DNA of 56,197 nucleotides from Thiotrichaceae bacterium (GCA_026988095.1 JALSLX010000076.1:1-56197), one strand, 5' to 3'. Counted from the first letter of the stretch, positions 18,086-26,404 are shown. Made by a program: numbers and translations. The notes: generated from the sequence alone by a model not told the origin.

Positions 18086-18361
18086 ATGTGTCTAGGAATA
18101 CCCGGTCAAATTATAGAGATTACCAATGCCGACAAGCTCACTGCCAAGGTTGATGTATCTGGCATTAAACGTGAAATCAATATCGCCTGCATTATTGATG
18201 ATGAGCACCCTCCTGAAAGATGTGTTGGTGACTGGGTACTGGTGCATGTTGGTTTTGCGATGAGCCGTATTGATGAAGATGAAGCCGAACGCACACTGAA
18301 AATATTGGAGGAGCTTGGCGAGGTTCAGGAAGAACTTAGTGCCATGCAGAACAGTGCGTAA
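18086..18361 (+). CDS. hypC: HypC, hydrogenase maturation chaperone
   Basis: 91 residues beginning MCLGIPGQI, with the essential N-terminal Cys that binds the Fe(CN)2CO unit. HypC works with HypD in building the iron centre and then escorts it to the HoxH precursor. The compact beta-barrel core (GDWVLVHVGFAMSRID) is intact. I start at the ATG at 18086 since the family always begins Met-Cys; upstream in-frame codons belong to the overlapping small gene. It lies eight bases after the mini membrane protein. Confidence 0.95.
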   Translation: MCLGIPGQIIEITNADKLTAKVDVSGIKREINIACIIDDEHPPERCVGDWVLVHVGFAMSRIDEDEAERTLKILEELGEVQEELSAMQNSA

Positions 18362-18374
18362 TATGTATTATCCG

Positions 18375-18404
18375 CACAAATCATCGAAAAACAGGGGGGG
18401 TGTG
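18375..18404 (+). repeat. half copy (G-rich right arm) of the dispersed repeat between hypC and the SIS gene
   Basis: ACAAATCATCGAAAAACAG, a run of G, then TGTG. It matches the right arm of the full copies in the ATCATCG subtype. No C-rich partner arm is seen upstream. It lies in the 71-base gap before the SIS-domain gene. Confidence 0.75.
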
Positions 18405-18432
18405 CTTTTATTAGCCCTATTAGGCACTTTCA

Positions 18433-19122
18433 ATGTCTGATAATAACAATAAACAGCACCTTACGGATCTTTATCCCTTCCTGCACAATAAGGAAAAAGA
18501 CCCAGAGCAAGATGAAGCAGGCTTATTGGAATCTATCAAACAAAAATCCAATGAAAGCATTGATGCTAAACGTGAATTCTTTGATAATAATGCCAAAGCG
18601 CTCTTAGAAGCCGCGCGCGCTATCGCCACAGTTTATCAAAACGGTGGGCGCATGTATGCGGTTGGCAACGGCGGTTCTAGCTGTGATGCGGCGCACTTCT
18701 GTGTTGAGTTTCAACATCCTGTGACAGCAGGTCGCCCTGCATTGCCTGCGATGAATTTATTAGCTGATACTGCTATGAATTCTGCGGTCGCTAATGATGT
18801 GGGTTTTAAACATATTTTTGTACGCCAGTTAGATGCACATGCACGTGAAGGCGATGGCTTTATTGGCTTCTCAACCAGTGGTTGTTCAGAGAATTTAATG
18901 TCCGCCTATCAAAAAGCAAAAGAAATGAATCTTGTTACATTAGGTATGGCAGGTGCTGATGGGGGCGACATGAAAAGCAGCGGTCTGGTTGATCATTGCT
19001 TGGTCGTAAAAACAGATTCAATCCACCGCACACAGGAAGTTCATGTCGCTTGTTATCACATTATTTGGGATTTAGTGCATACCTTGTTGGCTGATAGCCG
19101 TGGAAAAATAGGAGAGAAATAA
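18433..19122 (+). CDS. SIS-domain phosphoheptose isomerase-like protein
   Basis: 229 residues. After a 40-residue acidic leader it is a GmhA/DiaA-type SIS domain: AVGNGGSSCDAAHFCVEF (phosphosugar loop), FSTSGCSENLMSAY, and a C-terminal helix with QEVHVACYHIIWDLVH. GmhA makes D-glycero-D-manno-heptose 7-phosphate from sedoheptulose 7-phosphate for LPS; DiaA-type relatives bind proteins. Here it is embedded between hypC and hypD, two bases before hypD, so a role tied to hydrogenase maturation or its regulation is possible. Substrate unknown. Confidence 0.8.
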   Translation: MSDNNNKQHLTDLYPFLHNKEKDPEQDEAGLLESIKQKSNESIDAKREFFDNNAKALLEAARAIATVYQNGGRMYAVGNGGSSCDAAHFCVEFQHPVTAGRPALPAMNLLADTAMNSAVANDVGFKHIFVRQLDAHAREGDGFIGFSTSGCSENLMSAYQKAKEMNLVTLGMAGADGGDMKSSGLVDHCLVVKTDSIHRTQEVHVACYHIIWDLVHTLLADSRGKIGEK

Positions 19123-19124
19123 TC

Positions 19125-20255
19125 ATGAAATTTGTCGATGAATTCCGCGATACGGTAAAAGCAAAAACGCTGACTAAAGAAATCCAAAAAATAGCTCAGC
19201 GTTTAGATGCGAATAAAATAACCCAAGCTCGCCCGCTACAAATCATGGAATTTTGTGGTGGTCACACCCATACTATTTTTCGTTACGGCATAGAACAAAT
19301 GCTTCCTGATAATATTGAAATGGTGCACGGACCGGGTTGCCCTGTTTGTGTTCTCCCGATGGGGCGCGTTGATGATTGTGTTGCATTAGCTGAACGCCCT
19401 GAAGTCATCTTCACCACGTTTGGTGATGCCATGCGCGTACCAGGCTCTAAAAAAAGTTTACTGCAAGCTAAGGCAGATGGTGCAGATATTCGCATGACTT
19501 ATTCACCGATGGATGCGCTAAATCTAGCACGTAAAAATTCTGATAGAGAGGTCATCTTCTTTGGCTTAGGCTTTGAAACCACTATGCCCAGCACCGCACT
19601 CACAGTGCTACACGCTGAGCGTGAAGGCATTACTAACTTCTCACTTTTTTGTAATCACATTACAACTGTGCCGACGATTAAAGCCGTTTTGGATTCACCC
19701 GATATGCAGCTCGATGGATTTTTAGCACCGGGTCATGTTGCGATGGTAATTGGTGAGCGACCTTTTGATTTCATCACCAAGGATTATCACAAACCTTTGG
19801 TCATCACGGGCTTTGAACCATTGGATATTTTGCATTCAATGTGGATGCTCCTTCAGCAAATCGAAGCAAAAGAAAGCATTGTCGAAAATCAGTATTCTCG
19901 AATTGTACCGCCCGAAGGAAATGCTCCTGCATTAGAAGCACTTACGCAAGTCTTTGAAGTACGTGAATTCTTCGAATGGCGCGGACTAGGTTCGATTGAT
20001 CACTCAGGCGTTCGCATGAAAAAAGAATACGCCGCTTACGATGCCGAAGAAAAATTCCCTGTACCCAATTTAAAAATTGCCGATCCTAAATCCTGCCAAT
20101 GTGGCGAGGTTATTAAAGGCGTTATCAAACCATGGGATTGCAAAATCTTTGGCACAAAATGTAATCCTGAAAATCCTATGGGTGCATTAATGGTGTCATC
20201 TGAAGGCGCTTGTGCGGCTTATTATAATAATGGTTATGAGAAAAAGAGCGCATGA
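19125..20255 (+). CDS. hypD: HypD, Fe-S scaffold protein for the NiFe cofactor
   Basis: 376 residues. Conserved HypD motifs are present: FCGGHTH (about residue 44), GPGCPVC near 69, GFETT near 148, and the C-terminal cysteines (CQCGEVIKG, WDCKIFGTKC, SEGACAAYY) that hold the 4Fe-4S cluster. HypD with HypC carries the Fe that receives the CN and CO ligands, using electrons from its cluster. It is preceded by GGAG and overlaps hypE by four bases (ATGA). Confidence 0.97.
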   Translation: MKFVDEFRDTVKAKTLTKEIQKIAQRLDANKITQARPLQIMEFCGGHTHTIFRYGIEQMLPDNIEMVHGPGCPVCVLPMGRVDDCVALAERPEVIFTTFGDAMRVPGSKKSLLQAKADGADIRMTYSPMDALNLARKNSDREVIFFGLGFETTMPSTALTVLHAEREGITNFSLFCNHITTVPTIKAVLDSPDMQLDGFLAPGHVAMVIGERPFDFITKDYHKPLVITGFEPLDILHSMWMLLQQIEAKESIVENQYSRIVPPEGNAPALEALTQVFEVREFFEWRGLGSIDHSGVRMKKEYAAYDAEEKFPVPNLKIADPKSCQCGEVIKGVIKPWDCKIFGTKCNPENPMGALMVSSEGACAAYYNNGYEKKSA

Positions 20256-21334
20256 GTATTAATTTAGAAGATCTACCAAAAACAAAATTTCGCGGTAAAA
20301 ATATCACCCTAGCTCACGGCGCTGGCGGAAAAGCCATGCGCGATTTAATCGACAAAATTTTTGTTGCAGGGTTTGATAGCCCAGAGCTAACTTTACTAGA
20401 AGATCAAGCCCGTTTTGATCTTAGCGATTTAAACAAACTCGGCAATCGTTTAGCCATGACCACCGATTGCTATGTAGTAGACCCACTATTTTTCCCTGGT
20501 GGAGACATTGGCAAACTCGCGGTGACAGGCACTGTAAACGATCTAGCCGTAGGCGGAGCGACACCGTTATACCTTACCTGTGGCATGATTATCGAAGAAG
20601 GCTTCTCCATTGATGACCTGCAACGCATCGTAGCATCCATGAAAGCTACCGCTGATTCTTGTGGAGTACGCATTGTCACAGGCGATACCAAAGTCGTGCC
20701 ACGCGGCGCAGCAGACAAACTTTTTATCAACACCGCAGGGATAGGCGTAATACCCGAAAACAGCAATATCTTAGCAAACCGCGCACAAGCAGGTGACGTC
20801 GTTATTATCAATGGCTATGTGGGCGACCACGGGGCAGCCATCGTAGATGCACGAGGTGAACTTGCCCTAGAAATCAGCACCGTAACCGATTGCCAACCGC
20901 TCAACGGATTAATTAGCGAAATGCTAAAAGTATGCCCAGATATTCACTGCATGAGAGATGCTACACGCGGTGGATTAGCCACTGTACTCAATGAATTCGC
21001 CAGCAGTAGTGAAGTCGCGATACAACTGGATAACACCAAAATTCCCGTGCGAGAAGAAGTACGTGGAGTCTGCGAGATTTTAGGACTAGACCCGCTTTAC
21101 CTAGCCAATGAAGGAAAGCTCATCGCCATTGTTGCAAAAGATGATTCAGAAGCACTCTTGAAAGTCATGCAACAACACCCTGCTGGGGAAAACAGTTGTA
21201 TCATTGGTTACATTGAAGCTCCTTCACAAGGAGCTAAAGGCTCTCTAAAAGGAAAAGTCATACTAGAAACAGGCTTCGGTGGAAATCGTATGATTGATAT
21301 GTTGATTGGGGAACAGTTGCCTCGGATTTGTTAA
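20252..21334 (+). CDS. hypE: HypE, thiocyanate-forming dehydratase for the NiFe cofactor
   Basis: 360 residues of the PurM/AIRS-like fold, with AHGAGGKAMRDLI near residue 22 and GDTKVV near 147, and a C-terminus ending PRIC. The terminal Cys is the residue carbamoylated by HypF; HypE then dehydrates it with ATP to a thiocyanate that donates CN to HypCD. The gene overlaps hypD and closes the operon. The following DNA has no conserved hydrogenase gene, and hypA and hypB are not seen anywhere in the window. Confidence 0.97.
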   Translation: MSINLEDLPKTKFRGKNITLAHGAGGKAMRDLIDKIFVAGFDSPELTLLEDQARFDLSDLNKLGNRLAMTTDCYVVDPLFFPGGDIGKLAVTGTVNDLAVGGATPLYLTCGMIIEEGFSIDDLQRIVASMKATADSCGVRIVTGDTKVVPRGAADKLFINTAGIGVIPENSNILANRAQAGDVVIINGYVGDHGAAIVDARGELALEISTVTDCQPLNGLISEMLKVCPDIHCMRDATRGGLATVLNEFASSSEVAIQLDNTKIPVREEVRGVCEILGLDPLYLANEGKLIAIVAKDDSEALLKVMQQHPAGENSCIIGYIEAPSQGAKGSLKGKVILETGFGGNRMIDMLIGEQLPRIC

Positions 21335-21336
21335 TT

Positions 21337-21624
21337 CTATTCTGGGGTTATAACAACCATAACCATATAAAGAGCAAATCTGATATTCTCATTAGGCTTA
21401 TATTTATTTTTCCCTTCATTAGGATATTTTGTACCTTTTTTAGAAATCCATATCCTTGCTTTCCCATTTTTATTTTGTGTGCTTTGACCTGCTGTGCGCT
21501 CTGTTATATGAAAATTTTCAGTTGGAAGGTTGTAGAGCTTCTTCCAGTATTTGAGTTGTTTATCACTGTCCTTATTCAGGCCTGACTCAAAATGAACCCG
21601 TTTTCTATATTTGGCTATTTCCAT
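21337..21624 (-). CDS. possible small orphan protein
   Basis: 95 residues, basic and charged (MEIAKYRKRVHFESG...; KARIWISKKGTKYP). The amino-acid mix looks protein-like, unlike the frame on the opposite strand, and the start is an ATG, but the ribosome-binding site is weak. A pattern such as LKYWKKLYNLPTENFHI faintly recalls the DNA-contact region of LAGLIDADG-like proteins; I do not consider that assignable. It is convergent with hypE in a gene-poor, disturbed stretch and may be a remnant. Confidence 0.3.
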   Translation of the reverse strand: MEIAKYRKRVHFESGLNKDSDKQLKYWKKLYNLPTENFHITERTAGQSTQNKNGKARIWISKKGTKYPNEGKNKYKPNENIRFALYMVMVVITPE

Positions 21625-21642
21625 TTTATTTAATAATTTATC

Positions 21643-22018
21643 CTAGATGCCACCGGTCTTGTCACATTTAGGATCGCAGGGGCGCTGGTTGCTTTAATGC
21701 TAGGAGCACCGCTGTTAGTCGTAAGTTTCATGGGAGTAGGGAACGCAATGAACCTCCACTTATCTTCTCTAGTCCTTTGTATACAACGGTCTCTTGGCTT
21801 GGATCATTGTTTTTTATTATGTTGTTGCCTCTAAATATTGATACTACTTTAGCTAAAATAATTTCTAGCTTGGTAATTTTTGTTACACGCTTATTAGCAC
21901 TAAAGTACAATATTAACCTTCCAAGACTTCGCTTTAAAAAGTAATGCTCATATAATGAGCTAATTACTGAAATCTTAAAAATGTTGTGGAATAATGGAGT
22001 AAAAAATATCAACGTCTA
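21643..22018. other. gene-poor stretch with a possible membrane-protein fragment
   Basis: From about 21643 to 21740 the plus strand is noticeably richer in GC and reads as a hydrophobic peptide (TGLVTFRIAGALVALMLGAP, then LLVVSF) with stops just upstream. It looks like a piece of a decayed membrane-protein gene. The frame decays to unlikely sequence by 21833. The rest to 22018 is AT-rich; a 94-residue minus-strand frame there is not convincing. I see no RNA gene. Confidence 0.3.
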
Positions 22019-22036
22019 TTGAAAGGAGCTCCCTTA

Positions 22037-22666
22037 ATGCAACTGATTGGTCACTACCAGAATGCCGGCTTTGAGTCCGTCGCTGATGGAGTCATGGACT
22101 TCTTTGAAAGACGACAGGACCTACAACGACCAGGCATTGCCTTCGGCCCTGGTGGCAACAATACAGAACCCGCCAAGGTATCAACGGACATCAGCCTCGT
22201 GGCGTACAGCGGTTCTGACCCTGAAGCATTCGCGCTTGCAGAGATTATCGTGCGAGGTGTGATGGCAGGCTTGGATCAATACATACAGGAGCGCCCTCTG
22301 TTCCGTCAGGTCTGCCCAGACCAAGAATTATTTGTGATGCCAATATTCAATTTACAACGTTATGCACCCGGTGAGGGTTTTCGGCAGTGGCACTGCGACT
22401 GGACAATTAGCGCCGAAGCCACCGAGCCGATGAACCGCGTGCTGGCTTGGATTCTTTATTGCGATTCTGTCGATGAAGCTGGCACTGAGTTCCACTGGCA
22501 AGAACATCATGAAATAGCGGAGCGAGGAAAGCTAGTGATCTTTCCAGCCTCTCCTTCTCACATCCATCGCGGTCGTGTAAATAACAAGCACAGCAAAACG
22601 ATCGCCACTGGCTGGATTAATGCGGGGTCACGTGATGATTTCATAAAGCGTTTGGCTCGTTCTTAA
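22037..22666 (+). CDS. 2OG-Fe(II) oxygenase
   Basis: About 209 residues. The jelly-roll iron site can be placed: HCD in FRQWHCDWTIS (H-x-D pair), the distal His in SPSHIHRG, and a basic residue for 2-oxoglutarate in SKTIATGWINAG. It resembles prolyl-4-hydroxylase/PiuC-type dioxygenases; the substrate is unknown. I start at the ATG at 22037, with AAAGGAG 8 bases upstream; an in-frame TTG at 22019 lies before that site. GC content and codon choice (gcg, ctg, cgc-rich) stand out against AT-rich surroundings, and a cydC relic follows 12 bases later, both suggesting transfer. Confidence 0.8.
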   Translation: MQLIGHYQNAGFESVADGVMDFFERRQDLQRPGIAFGPGGNNTEPAKVSTDISLVAYSGSDPEAFALAEIIVRGVMAGLDQYIQERPLFRQVCPDQELFVMPIFNLQRYAPGEGFRQWHCDWTISAEATEPMNRVLAWILYCDSVDEAGTEFHWQEHHEIAERGKLVIFPASPSHIHRGRVNNKHSKTIATGWINAGSRDDFIKRLARS

Positions 22667-22677
22667 TTAGTCTTTCC

Positions 22678-22759
22678 TTAAGATAAAACTAATACTTCAT
22701 CCATCGCATCTAACCCAGTTTGGCGCTGCGTGATCAACAAAATACTGGTCTCTTTTTTT
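22678..22759 (-). pseudogene. cydC: relic of a cydC 3' end
   Basis: The minus strand encodes KKETSILLITQRQTGLDAMD followed by EVLVLS and a stop, against the real CydC end KKETSILLITHRQTGLDAMD-EILTLD. Across 63 aligned bases (22696-22758 versus 1794-1856) there are five differences, four silent and one His to Gln at the H-loop. Homology stops abruptly upstream of the Lys-Lys codons. No other part of cydC is nearby. Confidence 0.88.
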
Positions 22760-23004
22760 ACGCAGTAAATGCCAATACAGATGTATATTTTCTTATAGAT
22801 AATCGTGTAAAGCATTATTCCAATAACACTTTCTAGCATCTTTATTTACACATATACTTCCTTGCCAAAGTGCGATGATAAGTATCAAATAAAAGCTGAA
22901 ATAGAAATACTAGTAATAATTTAGCATCGTAAAATCCGAACTAATAGCCGTAAATATCTACTTTTATATTCATGTGAATTATATAGACTAAACTTATAAT
23001 ATTC
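22760..23004. other. AT-rich intergenic DNA without visible genes
   Basis: No plausible reading frame, tRNA or strong terminator is visible between the cydC relic and the inverted-repeat element. Short oligo-A/T runs are common. It is the most AT-rich part of the window. Confidence 0.5.
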
Positions 23005-23121
23005 GTTTAGCACCCCGATACTTCCTTTCTATAAGATAATATACAAGAAAGGTGAATGTCTCCTAAACTCTCTTGTTTCACTTTATTTGTAAAATTGAGA
23101 GGAAGTTTCAGGGCGCTAAAC
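23005..23121. repeat. 117-bp inverted-repeat (MITE-like) element
   Basis: GTTTAGCACCCCGATACTTC at 23005 is mirrored by an arm ending GCGCTAAAC at 23121; over about 23 bases the ends match as inverted repeats at about 19 positions. The 70-base interior carries no gene. The layout is that of a miniature inverted-repeat element; I cannot see a clear target duplication, and the alternative is a structured RNA or operator. Confidence 0.5.
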
Positions 23122-23140
23122 AATAGATTAATTTCAAAAG

Positions 23141-23506
23141 TTACAATAAAATAAATGTAACTATATATGCTAAACCACTAATAATAATAAATTTTATGAA
23201 TAAACCACCGAATGCATATCTATAATTTGTCTTGTAGGAGCTTTTAAAGAAAAGTATTAGACCAATATTAGCTCCCAAAATCATCATAATTACGCCACTT
23301 ACTATACTTTTGTTATTTAAAGTAGCGGTTAAATACCAGTCATAACCTACTAAAATAAGGCCGAACGAGATGGTGACTGTAATGAATGACTTTTGAGTAA
23401 AGAAAGAATAATTATGTTTCTCTATGCAATGTTTATTAAAAGCGTAGAGCATCCATATCCCAACAGCTATAATAAAAATAGCATCAATAACTTTAAAAAC
23501 CTCCAC
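23141..23506 (-). CDS. small membrane protein of unknown function
   Basis: 121 residues with four hydrophobic segments (about 5-22, 42-60, 68-90, 100-120) separated by short charged loops. I do not recognise the family. It starts with GTG, preceded by AAGAGGA at a suitable distance. It stands alone in AT-rich DNA on the minus strand between the MITE-like element and the nhaA group. Strong AT bias and Lys/Ile/Phe-rich composition fit the local DNA. Confidence 0.6.
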   Translation of the reverse strand: MEVFKVIDAIFIIAVGIWMLYAFNKHCIEKHNYSFFTQKSFITVTISFGLILVGYDWYLTATLNNKSIVSGVIMMILGANIGLILFFKSSYKTNYRYAFGGLFIKFIIISGLAYIVTFILL

Positions 23507-23746
23507 ACATTCCTCTTACTCGAATTAATAAAAATTTCTTCTTGTAACAAATTATGGAGGATGCCACAAAAAGTCTCTACCTAGTTTTGTGATAATAACA
23601 ATAACGGAGATAGCTTAATATTTGAGGCATAGAGCAGTGCAATCTACAATCAAAAAATTATAGTCACGCTCTCTATTCCTTTAAACAATTCTATTTTTCC
23701 TTAATGATTATTGGCATATATATCCACCGAAATAACTCTTGTATTT

Positions 23747-24484
23747 CTAACCTTTAATCCGCAGTATTTCATTCATTTTAAGACCTGTCATATTATTGAT
23801 TGATCTCCATAAAAAATAAAAAATAAGCATCATCATAATCATAGATGGAACAGCAATCATAGGGTAGCTGTATAAGGTTAGCTGTCCCAACTCTTCATTA
23901 AAAGCGCTACTCCCCGATGGACTAGTAACGATCCATTTAGCAAGAATGTAGTTCATGACAGCTGAGAAGAAAAATGTTCCGCCAAGCATATAAGTAGCTA
24001 TTAACAGCCGACTTTCAAATGCTTTAGTATTTTTACGCTCAATAAGCATTTGTTTTATTACGTCGATGTCCATAACTTTTGGATTATAGATTAACATTTT
24101 GATCAAAGGAGACTGAGTTAGTGTTGATATTAAGACAGCAATACCTATAAAAGCCGGAATTGCGGCCTCTTTAATAGCAAGCCATTGAGTATCTAACTTC
24201 AATAATCCTATTCCTCCAGTGAGGAGCACACTAACTAAACCAAGGAGGGCAATAAAGTTAAATTTCTTATATTTGATCAATTCAAACAAACCCCACGATA
24301 AGGGCAATGATAAAGCTACAACTAAAGCCAATGTAGCACCTAAGGCTTCTTCTCCGCTCAGCTTCATTAACACAACAGATGGAAGAATGATGCTAACCAA
24401 TAAGTCGACCAACGGATGCGATTGCTGAGTAGTGCTGTAATTGGTATCTGTAGCAGGTTTAGTCATAAGTTTATCTTGTTCCAC
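23747..24484 (-). CDS. VC0807-family multispanning membrane protein
   Basis: 245 residues with six or so transmembrane segments. The start (HPLVDLLVSIILPSVVLMKLS), the TGGIGLLKLDTQWLAIKEA segment and ESRLLIATYMLGG resemble the VC0807 family of uncharacterised inner-membrane proteins. Function unknown; a transport role has only been guessed for the family. The start is GTG at 24484, with an ATG six codons in as an alternative; neither has a good ribosome-binding site, so it may be translated by coupling to the preceding gene nine bases upstream. Confidence 0.75.
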   Translation of the reverse strand: MEQDKLMTKPATDTNYSTTQQSHPLVDLLVSIILPSVVLMKLSGEEALGATLALVVALSLPLSWGLFELIKYKKFNFIALLGLVSVLLTGGIGLLKLDTQWLAIKEAAIPAFIGIAVLISTLTQSPLIKMLIYNPKVMDIDVIKQMLIERKNTKAFESRLLIATYMLGGTFFFSAVMNYILAKWIVTSPSGSSAFNEELGQLTLYSYPMIAVPSMIMMMLIFYFLWRSINNMTGLKMNEILRIKG

Positions 24485-24493
24485 ATGAATGAA

Positions 24494-24949
24494 TTATTTG
24501 CTTTTTTTACAAGGGTAGTACTTACGGAGTATTTTAAAAACGGCATCACGAGCCAGTACCTCCTTAGCCTTTTTATTTTCTAAGTTGTTAACAATATTAC
24601 TAACAACCTCTCTTAATGATACTTCCCCAAGGCAAAAATCTGCATAATAGGTTGACCCATAACGCTTTAGATTGCCCAAACGCGTTCTTGTAGCTCGCTC
24701 TGAAAACGTTTCTTCTCGAGCCCTTTCTCCTGAAAGATTCGAAACAACACGCTCGTCAGTAGCGACAGCTCCATCTATAAAACCTTGTATATAGCGCACG
24801 CAAAAAATAGCATCTTTACTTCCTGGAGTTTTTTTGTAATGGGAACAGTGTGTAGATAGTTCAACGGTAGACAGAGACTCTACAGCGTTAGCCTGACTTA
24901 AGCCTAATAAAAAAAACACCCCTATAATACTCACAGTTAGTGACTTCAT
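24494..24949 (-). CDS. Rap1a/Tai-type immunity protein (orphan)
   Basis: 151 residues: signal peptide ending SQANA, then the Rap1a/Tai pattern of cysteines and core: CSHYKK, FCVRYIQGFIDGA (C-x2-YI-x-GF-DG), YADFCLGEVSLREVVSNIV, and a C-terminal KYYPCK. Members of this family neutralise type VI secretion amidase effectors in the periplasm. No T6SS or effector gene is visible here. It sits between nhaA and the VC0807-type gene with gaps of 22 and 9 bases, so it is probably co-transcribed with nhaA. Confidence 0.72.
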   Translation of the reverse strand: MKSLTVSIIGVFFLLGLSQANAVESLSTVELSTHCSHYKKTPGSKDAIFCVRYIQGFIDGAVATDERVVSNLSGERAREETFSERATRTRLGNLKRYGSTYYADFCLGEVSLREVVSNIVNNLENKKAKEVLARDAVFKILRKYYPCKKSK

Positions 24950-24971
24950 GATCTACTCTCCTTTTATTCAG

Positions 24972-26345
24972 TTAAGTACTTATATTATCATTTTCTGCTC
25001 TATTTGATGCTCCATTGAAATAAAGCCATAAGTATCCTGTAATACCAGCGATAAGTGATGCCATTAATATGCCTGTTTTTGCCATAAGCAAATCTTCAGG
25101 GCTTTGAGCAAATCCGAGTTCTGCTATAAATATAGACATGGTAAAGCCAATTCCTCCCAGTAAACTTACCCCAATAATATGCTTCATATTCATACTTGTT
25201 GGAAGAGTACTGATACCAAGTTTAACGGCTATCCATACAAAGCCTGCAATACCGATAAGTTTTCCCAAAACCAACCCTCCTATAACCCCCATACTTACTG
25301 GATGAAAAAGGGTATTTCCAAGCTCTTTTATATCTATGGGCACACCTGCATTTGCCAATGCAAATATAGGAATAACCAAATAGGCTATAGGTAGATGCAT
25401 ATGATGCTCTAGAATTTGAGCAGGAGCCTGGACATTTCTAATCCCATTTTCCAGGGAGCGAATATTGGCACGCATCTTATAATTTTTAATTATATTGGGT
25501 TCTGATTTGTATATACTTTCAATATTCTTCAATAATTCTGTTGCTCCCTGAAGAAAACGCTTAGGATCATATTTAGGCCGGATAGGAATAATAAAGGCAA
25601 GAAAAATACCTGCCAAGGTTGCATGAACTCCACTTTTTAATAGAAAGAGCCAAAGAACTACGCCTAATACCATATAAGGAAGTGGCTTACGAATACCTCC
25701 TAAATTAATACCTGCTAAAATAACCAACAAAGCGATAGCACCCATCAACGCTGTGAAGTCGAGTTGCTCAGTATAGAAAATAGCAATAACCAAAACCGCG
25801 CCCAAATCATCCACAATGGCTAAAGCAACAAGAAAACCAAGAAGGGCCTTAGGCACTCTATTTCCAAGTAAGGCAAGGACCCCTAAAGCAAAAGCAATAT
25901 CGGTTGCCATTGGTATACCCCAACCATCAGCTGCTGGTCCTGATTGATTAAGACTAAAATATATCAACGCAGGAACTACCATTCCACCTATAGCAGCAAT
26001 TATGGGTAAAAGTGCCGCTTTAAAATTTGATAATTCACCCACCAGCAACTCTCGCTTAAGCTCTAAACCAACGAGAAAGAAAAATAATGCCATTAAACCA
26101 TCATTTATCCAATGATGAATGCTCATGGAAAGCACCCACTCCCCTAGGCTCAAACTAAGTTTAGTTTCTAAAACATGATGATAAGTCTCAAACCATGAAC
26201 TATTAGCAATAATTATCGCAATTACCGCACATAGCATTAACAAAATACCACTGGTAGTTTGACGATGGATAAACTCCTCAATCGGGGTTAAAACACGCTT
26301 AAATGCTTTTTCCCACGGAGCTATATATTCTTCTTTATCGAGCAT
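24972..26345 (-). CDS. nhaA: NhaA, Na+/H+ antiporter
   Basis: 457 residues, longer than E. coli NhaA (388) because of an N-terminal extension and a cytoplasmic loop near residues 250-300. The ion site is conserved: paired Asp in VALAIVDDLGAVLVIAIFY, and GIPMATDIAFALGVL before it. NhaA exchanges one Na+ inward-facing site load for two protons, giving salt and alkaline-pH tolerance. It is transcribed divergently from an nhaR-like regulator, as in enterics, and probably heads a three-gene transcript. Confidence 0.95.
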   Translation of the reverse strand: MLDKEEYIAPWEKAFKRVLTPIEEFIHRQTTSGILLMLCAVIAIIIANSSWFETYHHVLETKLSLSLGEWVLSMSIHHWINDGLMALFFFLVGLELKRELLVGELSNFKAALLPIIAAIGGMVVPALIYFSLNQSGPAADGWGIPMATDIAFALGVLALLGNRVPKALLGFLVALAIVDDLGAVLVIAIFYTEQLDFTALMGAIALLVILAGINLGGIRKPLPYMVLGVVLWLFLLKSGVHATLAGIFLAFIIPIRPKYDPKRFLQGATELLKNIESIYKSEPNIIKNYKMRANIRSLENGIRNVQAPAQILEHHMHLPIAYLVIPIFALANAGVPIDIKELGNTLFHPVSMGVIGGLVLGKLIGIAGFVWIAVKLGISTLPTSMNMKHIIGVSLLGGIGFTMSIFIAELGFAQSPEDLLMAKTGILMASLIAGITGYLWLYFNGASNRAENDNIST

Positions 26346-26404
26346 ATTTGACTTATTTCTAGTTAAATGAGGGTCTAATATATCAGTATAATACTTTGTT
26401 TGAG

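Noticed and set aside
21328-21585. 85-residue plus-strand frame after hypE
   Set aside because: Overlaps hypE, has Phe/Ile/Cys-biased composition typical of an antisense frame, and no ribosome-binding site.
21440-21600. LAGLIDADG-like homing endonuclease in the orphan at 21337-21624
   Set aside because: A short resemblance only; the catalytic LAGLIDADG motif itself is absent.
21728-22012. 94-residue minus-strand frame before the 2OG oxygenase
   Set aside because: No ribosome-binding site or recognisable pattern; it runs through the leader of the next gene and looks like a chance frame.
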